Shown here one piece after another: positions 15,994-21,220 of a stretch of DNA of 21,220 nucleotides. Under the pieces are notes generated by a model. That model searched no databases. It was not told where the DNA came from and saw nothing but the letters and a program-made list of their open reading frames with translations. Both the position numbers and the translations under genes were made by a program. Positions within the stretch are counted from its first letter, which is position 1. Every line of letters starts with the position of its first letter. The stretch is from positions 1-21,220 of the forward strand of contig CAYQPE010000023.1 of NCBI GenBank assembly GCA_964419445.1, given 5' to 3'. The stretch is from JABHHG01 sp964419445. GTDB lineage: Bacteria; Fidelibacterota; Marinisomatia; SCGC-AAA003-L08; D37C17.

Positions 15994-18462
15994 ATGATGA
16001 AAAATCGCGTTTTCATATTAACTATTTTGTGGTTTTCACTTACATCCATTCTATTTTCTCAAGAATGGACGTTAACGTTTAATGCTCAGGATGCAAATGA
16101 ATTGGGGTCATCTGACGATATCTATATGGGTACATGTGATGATTGTCATGATGGCTTTCATTTTGGCGAAGATGAATATCACCTCACCAATACTGGAAAT
16201 AGTTATACCGATATAAATATTCTAAATTTTGCATGGATTGGTAGTCAAGATGAAAATGGAAATGTATGTTCTGAACCCACCTTCTTTGTTGATAAACGAC
16301 AAACACATGGACCCGAAGATTTATTGGAATGGAATGTTTCTGGGTTTACTAGCGGCTTTGGAAATGATATTCAAATCCAACTCTCTTGGGAAATTGATTA
16401 TCTGTACGATGACATTGATATTTACTTATACATTGGTAACATTGGATACGATATGAAAACTCAGTCATCTTTAACTGTAAACAGTAGTGATTTAGCCACT
16501 ATTTTTGATGGGACTACTCCTCATCCTTTGACAAACGTAAATATCCTTGCAGGTGGATGTGCAAGTACAGGTACTACTGCTTTTTATATTGATAATGATA
16601 GTGATGGCATTGGAACCGGAGAAGCCTCTTATCATTGTGCTGGATTTGAACCAGAAAACTACGTTGCCATTGATGGTGACGTTGATGATTCCATATATTG
16701 TGAATCAAATGTCATTGACCTTTGTAATGTATGCGATGGTAATAATGAATGTGTTGACTGTAATGGTGATGCATTTGGGAATGCTTTTTTAGACGATTGT
16801 AATATATGCTCAGATGGGAATTCTGATCATGAGGCCAATATAGATATTGATTGTAATGGTGATTGTTTTGGTACGGCCTTTCTTGATGATTGCAATATAT
16901 GCTCAAATGGGAATTCTGGTCATGAAGAAAATAGTGATAAAGATTGCAATGGTACATGTTTTGGAAATGCAATTATCGATGATTGTGAAATTTGTGATGG
17001 ATTAAATCAATCTTGCTTGAATGATATTTTTTTAGATGGACCTGTAGATCTAAATGCACATATCCAAGAATCCTTAATCAGCTTTACATGGGATCAACCA
17101 AACTACCCAGATGATCACCGTATAGTTGGTTTCCATATATATACACAAGACGAGGGTTTAATTTATATTGCTGATACATCAGAAGAAAATTTTGAAATTA
17201 CCCAATACCAAAATGGCACATTCTGTGTATCTGCATTTGATCAATTTGATAATGAATCTGCCATAAATTGTACTGTAGCCACTGAAATGACATCCTATAC
17301 TTTCACCCTTCACGATGGTGCAAATCTTATTAGTTTTCCAACGCTTCCAACAGATGTGTCATTAGACAACATATTTGAACCAATAGAAAGCATCATTACG
17401 GGCATCATTACTGAAGGAAAATCAGCGGCAAAAATTGGTGATTGGTGGGTGGGTAGCCTTACAGAAATTGAATCAATACGTGGGTATTGGGTGATAATAG
17501 AATTAGAAGATGTATTTGGAACTGAAAACTTTGAAATTACGGGTTACCCCATCGATAGAAATATTCAATATGAAATTTTTGAAGGACAAAATTTAATCTC
17601 ATATATCGGGAATGATGCAGTTCCCCTAACTATTGCAATTCCTGATGAGTTTGAGGATGATGTCTCCGATATTATTTCAGAGGGTAATGCAGCAAATAAT
17701 CACCCCGTAATTGGCTGGATTGGTAGCTTAATTGAATTTAATATAGGACAAGGGTATTGGTTAAAAGTAAATCATGATATGGACTTTTATTGGGAACAAG
17801 AGGCCTTTACTTTCAACTCCATTGGTCGCCAAAATGAAATATCAATTCCTATCAGTTTTTCACAATCAATGGAACAATCATTTTACTTTATTAAAGAAAC
17901 TATCCACTTCTCACCTCAGCTAAATGAAGACGTAATTTTATCATATTGCAATGATGAATTAACAGGATATCGACTTTGGAATGGAACCTATACTGATATT
18001 CCTGTAATGGGAAACGATGGTAATCTATATAGCCAAAACTACTGCACTATAGATGATTCTCCCTACTTTATTTGGTATGATGCAAGTGAGGATGTTTATA
18101 AACAGTTAGGATCAACAACTACAATCCCACAATGGAAATCCAATGGTATTCAGTTTATTCAGCTTACCCTTACAGAAAATGATATTGTAGAATTACCTCA
18201 AAAATCATCAATAACTTCAGCTTATCCAAATCCATTTAACCCTGTATGTCATTTTGAATATGAATTAAATGTTGAAGGTAATATTACAGCATCAATTTTT
18301 GATATTTATGGTCAGGAGATTGAGCTATTAGCAAACGAGTATAAGGATGCAGGTTTGCATAATATTGGATGGAATGGAGAAAATTACGCCAGTGGTACCT
18401 ATATTTTTGTCCTTACAACAGAAAGTAAAATACTGACAAAGAAAGTTGTATTGCTAAAGTAA
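15994..18462 (+). CDS. Secreted Cys-rich multidomain protein with T9SS sorting domain
   Basis: 822 aa. The signal peptide is about residues 1-22 (VFILTILWFSLTSILFSQ). The next domain (24-175) begins WTLTFNAQD and contains FHFGEDEYHL and YDMKTQ; it is the same unnamed domain that precedes the sorting signal in both giant proteins. A Cys-rich region (230-345) holds three units of DCNGDCFGTAFLDDCNICS type with 31-aa periodicity. Then come an FN3-like domain (345-430), two tandem copies of a 'GxNLISFP...EGxAA...WxGSL...GYWx' domain (433-520 and 527-620), and a 'QSFYFI...DVILSY...IPVMGNDG' domain (625-735). The C-terminal sorting domain has SAYPNPFNPVCHFEYELN and ends KKVVLLK (738-822). No catalytic residues are evident. 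ATG ATG occurs at 15994 and 15997, and there is no Shine-Dalgarno site, so either could be the start. The 3' end overlaps the convergent HAD gene by 9 nt. Role probably structural, binding or adhesive. Confidence 0.88.
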   Translation: MMKNRVFILTILWFSLTSILFSQEWTLTFNAQDANELGSSDDIYMGTCDDCHDGFHFGEDEYHLTNTGNSYTDINILNFAWIGSQDENGNVCSEPTFFVDKRQTHGPEDLLEWNVSGFTSGFGNDIQIQLSWEIDYLYDDIDIYLYIGNIGYDMKTQSSLTVNSSDLATIFDGTTPHPLTNVNILAGGCASTGTTAFYIDNDSDGIGTGEASYHCAGFEPENYVAIDGDVDDSIYCESNVIDLCNVCDGNNECVDCNGDAFGNAFLDDCNICSDGNSDHEANIDIDCNGDCFGTAFLDDCNICSNGNSGHEENSDKDCNGTCFGNAIIDDCEICDGLNQSCLNDIFLDGPVDLNAHIQESLISFTWDQPNYPDDHRIVGFHIYTQDEGLIYIADTSEENFEITQYQNGTFCVSAFDQFDNESAINCTVATEMTSYTFTLHDGANLISFPTLPTDVSLDNIFEPIESIITGIITEGKSAAKIGDWWVGSLTEIESIRGYWVIIELEDVFGTENFEITGYPIDRNIQYEIFEGQNLISYIGNDAVPLTIAIPDEFEDDVSDIISEGNAANNHPVIGWIGSLIEFNIGQGYWLKVNHDMDFYWEQEAFTFNSIGRQNEISIPISFSQSMEQSFYFIKETIHFSPQLNEDVILSYCNDELTGYRLWNGTYTDIPVMGNDGNLYSQNYCTIDDSPYFIWYDASEDVYKQLGSTTTIPQWKSNGIQFIQLTLTENDIVELPQKSSITSAYPNPFNPVCHFEYELNVEGNITASIFDIYGQEIELLANEYKDAGLHNIGWNGENYASGTYIFVLTTESKILTKKVVLLK
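16756..17028 (+). repeat. Three tandem 93-bp Cys-rich coding repeats
   Basis: Units begin at 16756, 16849 and 16942. They encode DCNGDAFGNAFLDDCNICS, DCNGDCFGTAFLDDCNICS and DCNGTCFGNAIIDDCEICD, with a 31-aa spacing between the first three units' starts; the third is cut short by the FN3-like domain. Same style as the DCAGECGGS modules of the second giant protein. Confidence 0.85.
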
Positions 18463-19227
18463 CTGATTTAATTGGTCAACTGAATCTAATATAAAATCTG
18501 GTTTAATGGATGAAGATGAAAGAGTTGATTCTCTAAATTTTCCCGTTTTTACTAATCCCCCTTTCATACCAAATCTTTGAGCACCTTCTATATCATTAAC
18601 TACATCATCACCAATCATAATAACTGAAGATTTATCTTCTATCCCAACATCATTCATGGCTAATTGAAAAAAGGTGGATTGAGGTTTCCCTACAACTTCT
18701 GCAAATTCCCCAGTGGCATACTCAATTCCATTGATAAATGCACCAGAGTCAATTTGCAATCCTGACTCTACTTGAAAATATTTTCCTTTGTGTAACGCCA
18801 ACATTTTTGCACCATTCATCACAAAATTAAAGGCCTTATTCATAGCATTAAAATCCCAAGCATTGTCTAAATCGCCCAACACAATTACATCCGGATTTTC
18901 TTCTGAATAGGTAAATTCAGAAAATTCAGTCTTAGCATCATCTTGAAGAAAATAATAGCAACTGGGATGCCCCCATTCTCTTAATTTTAAGACACCAGCA
19001 TATACTGCAGAAATTATATGGGATTCATCTAATTTCAGTCCCATTTTATGTAGTTTGTGTGCAATACTGCTTCGGGATTTAGTTGTTGTATTGGTTATAA
19101 ATCGATATGGAATATTCTTTTCTTGAAGTCGATTGAGAACTTCATTCCCTCCAGGTATGAGGGAATTACCTACATAAAATACACCATCCAAATCAAAAAG
19201 AAAGCCTCGGATGGATTGAAAATTCAT
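18454..19227 (-). CDS. HAD-IIA family hydrolase (NagD/LHPP-like phosphatase)
   Basis: 257 aa, normal for HAD subclass IIA. Motif I is FLFDLDGV with nucleophile Asp12 and acid/base Asp14. Motif II is TNTTT (residues 45-49). Motif III Lys181 lies in VVGKPQSTFF. Motif IV is MIGDDVVNDIEGA with Asp207, Asp208 and Asp212. The segment between motifs II and III (about 60-175) is the C2-type cap. These enzymes dephosphorylate small phosphate esters such as sugar or nucleoside phosphates; the substrate here cannot be told. The ATG overlaps the upstream gene's TGA (ATGA), implying translational coupling with the hotdog-like gene. It is last in its operon and convergent with the 822-aa gene, overlapping its 3' end by 9 nt. 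I see no intrinsic terminator there. Confidence 0.88.
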   Translation of the reverse strand: MNFQSIRGFLFDLDGVFYVGNSLIPGGNEVLNRLQEKNIPYRFITNTTTKSRSSIAHKLHKMGLKLDESHIISAVYAGVLKLREWGHPSCYYFLQDDAKTEFSEFTYSEENPDVIVLGDLDNAWDFNAMNKAFNFVMNGAKMLALHKGKYFQVESGLQIDSGAFINGIEYATGEFAEVVGKPQSTFFQLAMNDVGIEDKSSVIMIGDDVVNDIEGAQRFGMKGGLVKTGKFRESTLSSSSIKPDFILDSVDQLNQLL

Positions 19228-19703
19228 TTTTTAGTTTTATCTTTTATAGAAAGTGTAAGTTTAAATCGTGCAACAACTTCAATTTGATTTGATAATTCAA
19301 ATGCTTCAATAGTTAAAGTATAATTTTCACGTTCTCCAGATTCAATACACTTTTTTACTAATGCTTTTACATCTAATCCATCATGACATTTGAAAATCAC
19401 ATCTTCTTCAGGACGACGTAAAAAATCTGCATGGAAATCTTTAAAAACCAGTGCAATTTTCCGCTTACTTTTCATTATAGGGGTCATGGCTAAAAAACCG
19501 CCAGTAACATCAGCCCCCACTGCCAACACACCAAAATACATACTACCCAAATGATTTTTAGTTTTATATCTCAATGGAATTTTCACTGCTAATGATTCTT
19601 CAGATTGCTCCATAACTGTGGGGCGACAATACCAAATCATGGGGACTTTGGTAATTCCAAAAATCCTAATCATCCATGTTAATTTAAATCGGCTCCAATC
19701 CAT
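19224..19703 (-). CDS. Hotdog-fold DUF4442/PaaI-like thioesterase-related protein
   Basis: 159 aa. The central segment has KIPLRYKTKNHLGSMYFGVL followed by AVGADVTGGFLAM. This corresponds to the helix-containing 'N-x-x-G-S/T-x-(F/Y)-G-x-L...AD' core of DUF4442 and PaaI-like hotdog proteins, in which the family binds acyl-CoA or acyl-ACP-type ligands. A beta-rich C-terminal half (NYTLTIEAFELSNQIEVVARF) fits the hotdog sheet. No signal peptide, so cytosolic. It starts within the stop of the upstream secreted protein (TAATG) and ends overlapping the HAD start (ATGA), so the three are a tight operon. The link between a hydrolase-like enzyme pair and a surface protein is unexplained. The exact activity is not established by the sequence. 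Confidence 0.65.
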   Translation of the reverse strand: MDWSRFKLTWMIRIFGITKVPMIWYCRPTVMEQSEESLAVKIPLRYKTKNHLGSMYFGVLAVGADVTGGFLAMTPIMKSKRKIALVFKDFHADFLRRPEEDVIFKCHDGLDVKALVKKCIESGERENYTLTIEAFELSNQIEVVARFKLTLSIKDKTKK

Positions 19704-21220
19704 TATTTTAAATACACCACCTTCTGAGTTTCTGTTGATTCACCCATTTTCAAATGAATAAAATATGTCCCTGATGAAATATTTTTAGGTGTCCAAGTTA
19801 TTGTGTGAGATCCAGCAGAAACATGTTTATTGATAATTTCTTTAACAAGGTTTCCCCTTACATCAAATACAAATAAGCTAGTCATCTCATCGTGAGGAAT
19901 ATCAATTACTATTTCTGTAGATGGATTAAATGGATTTGGATAAATTGAATTAATACTGGGATTGGCGGCATACATCGTTTCTTCACGTAATGAAACTAAT
20001 TCTACCTGTAAATTGGTCCATTGTGGAATATCACCAACAAGTGGAATTCTATTCCCCGATGTAGTAAGTAATTCAAATCTGGGTGTATCTCCTGATTGAC
20101 AATAGCCAGAGCTTAAAAAATGTCCATCAGTGCCTCTAACTGGAATATCAATAATATGGCCATTAAATACATTTGCACCAACCAATTCATTACCATTATA
20201 TGCTAGAATCACATCACCAAAAGAGGCAATATTTTTAATATCAATAAAATAAAATGCTACATTTTTTGATTGATATAATTCATCATCAATATAGTTTGAA
20301 TCTTCATCCGTATTTGTTCTACTCAATGCAGTTAAATCATATTGATATTGCATGTTTGAATTTGAATTTACCCAATAACCTTTTCCAGATTCAAAATTGT
20401 AAAGACTGCCAACCCACTCACCATTTACTTGCATGGCGGCCTTACTTTCAGTAATAACGAATGGAATATCACCTTCAATATCATCGGGGATTCCGTCAGA
20501 AATTCCCACAGAGCCTAAAACAGGGAAAGAGATTAGATTTAATCCATAGTTAAGTGAATATATCTTTTCTGGATCAGCTAATGGACCTTCAATTGAAATA
20601 GTGGCTGGAGACTCAACCCCTACCCAATAACCCTCATAAGTATTTAAATGAGATAAGCTCCCTGTCCATTCACCATTTTGCGGATTGATTTGTGCAGCAT
20701 AATTTTCACCAATGATGCCATAATCATCCATTAAATGTGAAACATCTGCAAATATATTTGATACTTGAGTATTTTCCGGCAAGGTATAAAAACTAATGAG
20801 ATTATTATCCATATGAAGTTCAATGGTTTGAACAGAAGATTCATAGGCATCAAGAGTTGCAATAAAGGGAAGTGCAAAATTTTCCCATGGGTACACCTCA
20901 GAGGGTTGCGCACTATAAAATGCATTTTCTGATGCATCAAAAACCACAAACCGTGGGATATCACCATTCGTCATATACCCTGATGTATATTCAGAACCGT
21001 CATCTCCCATTGCGGGAACGTCACAAATACCCCCACACTCTTCCACATCCCACTGTTTTGCACCTACACAAATTTCACCCTTAAATATGGCCACCCAGTC
21101 ATTACTTTGTAATGGTTGTCCATAAATATCATTGGCTTCATTTATAAAGTAAAATGCCTGTAATGTGGATTGCTCATAATAAAACTCATCTGGTTGACCA
21201 TAGTCACAAGAGCCATCATC
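19703..21220 (-). CDS. Secreted protein with T9SS sorting domain (N-terminus beyond window)
   Basis: The frame is open to the window edge, giving 505 visible residues. It begins DDGSCDYGQPDEF, the end of a Cys-rich module, so the GTG at 21092-21094 is internal and not a start. Domains: 'YEQSTLQAFYFI...WVAIFKGEICVGA...PAMGDDG' (about 14-130); two tandem 'NLISF...WxGSL...GYW' domains (about 130-290); a second copy of the first domain (AFYFIDIKN...DVILAYNGNELVG...IPVRGTDGH, about 310-415); and a sorting domain with SIYPNPFNPSTEI ending QKVVYLK (about 420-505). The C-terminal half has the same module order as the 822-aa protein. First visible gene of the operon with the hotdog-like and HAD genes. 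Predicted exported and surface-bound or released; no enzyme motif seen. Confidence 0.88.
   Translation of the reverse strand, partial: DDGSCDYGQPDEFYYEQSTLQAFYFINEANDIYGQPLQSNDWVAIFKGEICVGAKQWDVEECGGICDVPAMGDDGSEYTSGYMTNGDIPRFVVFDASENAFYSAQPSEVYPWENFALPFIATLDAYESSVQTIELHMDNNLISFYTLPENTQVSNIFADVSHLMDDYGIIGENYAAQINPQNGEWTGSLSHLNTYEGYWVGVESPATISIEGPLADPEKIYSLNYGLNLISFPVLGSVGISDGIPDDIEGDIPFVITESKAAMQVNGEWVGSLYNFESGKGYWVNSNSNMQYQYDLTALSRTNTDEDSNYIDDELYQSKNVAFYFIDIKNIASFGDVILAYNGNELVGANVFNGHIIDIPVRGTDGHFLSSGYCQSGDTPRFELLTTSGNRIPLVGDIPQWTNLQVELVSLREETMYAANPSINSIYPNPFNPSTEIVIDIPHDEMTSLFVFDVRGNLVKEIINKHVSAGSHTITWTPKNISSGTYFIHLKMGESTETQKVVYLK

Noticed and set aside
21092..21094. GTG as the start of the partial secreted protein
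   Set aside because: The frame stays open to the window edge, and the upstream residues (DDGSCDYGQPDEF, then YEQSTLQAFYFI) match domains seen in the sister proteins.

Overview
The window looks like an AT-rich marine bacterium of the Fibrobacteres-Chlorobi-Bacteroidetes sphere, most likely Candidatus Marinimicrobia (SAR406) or a close relative. The reasons are four very large or multidomain secreted proteins that end in a YPNPFNPTT-type Type IX secretion sorting domain, Cys-rich 'DCNGxCxGxAxxDxC' and 'GCTDxxACNxxxxATxxDGSC' modules, DLNxNGxWD calcium loops, and weak or absent Shine-Dalgarno sites on some genes. The lineage is inferred from protein style; there is no rRNA or marker gene here.

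Layout: (1) 47-7344, minus strand, holds a giant modular surface protein whose N-terminal 153-bp repeats are interrupted by a 100-N scaffold gap (6769-6868). (2) 7593-12602, minus, is a second giant protein with nearly the same domain order; the two look like tandem paralogues. (3) 12603-13177 is a 575-bp intergenic region with a promoter region, a GC-rich two-hairpin element and a bidirectional terminator. (4) 13178-15075, minus, is an hflK-hflC operon (membrane regulators of the FtsH protease). (5) 15181-15871, plus, is a run of three tiny genes: a 57-aa membrane protein, a SelW/Rdx-family selenoprotein with an in-frame TGA in a C-x-x-U motif, and a 73-aa membrane protein. A conventional gene caller would cut the selenoprotein at the TGA and miss it. 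(6) 15994-18462, plus, is an 822-aa secreted protein with a sorting domain. (7) 18454-21220, minus, is a tightly overlapped operon: a secreted sorting-domain protein (N-terminus beyond the window), a hotdog-fold DUF4442-like protein and a HAD-IIA phosphatase.

How it fits together: the secreted proteins share a small pool of recurring domains, several of which I do not recognise as named families. These are recombined between proteins and all end in the same export and anchoring signal. The three secreted-protein genes whose 5' regions are visible each have a CRP/FNR-type TGA-N6-TCA inverted repeat upstream, one of them a perfect CRP consensus match, which suggests shared control. The most notable single item is the selenoprotein at 15361-15582, which implies that this organism decodes UGA as selenocysteine while also using TGA as an ordinary stop.
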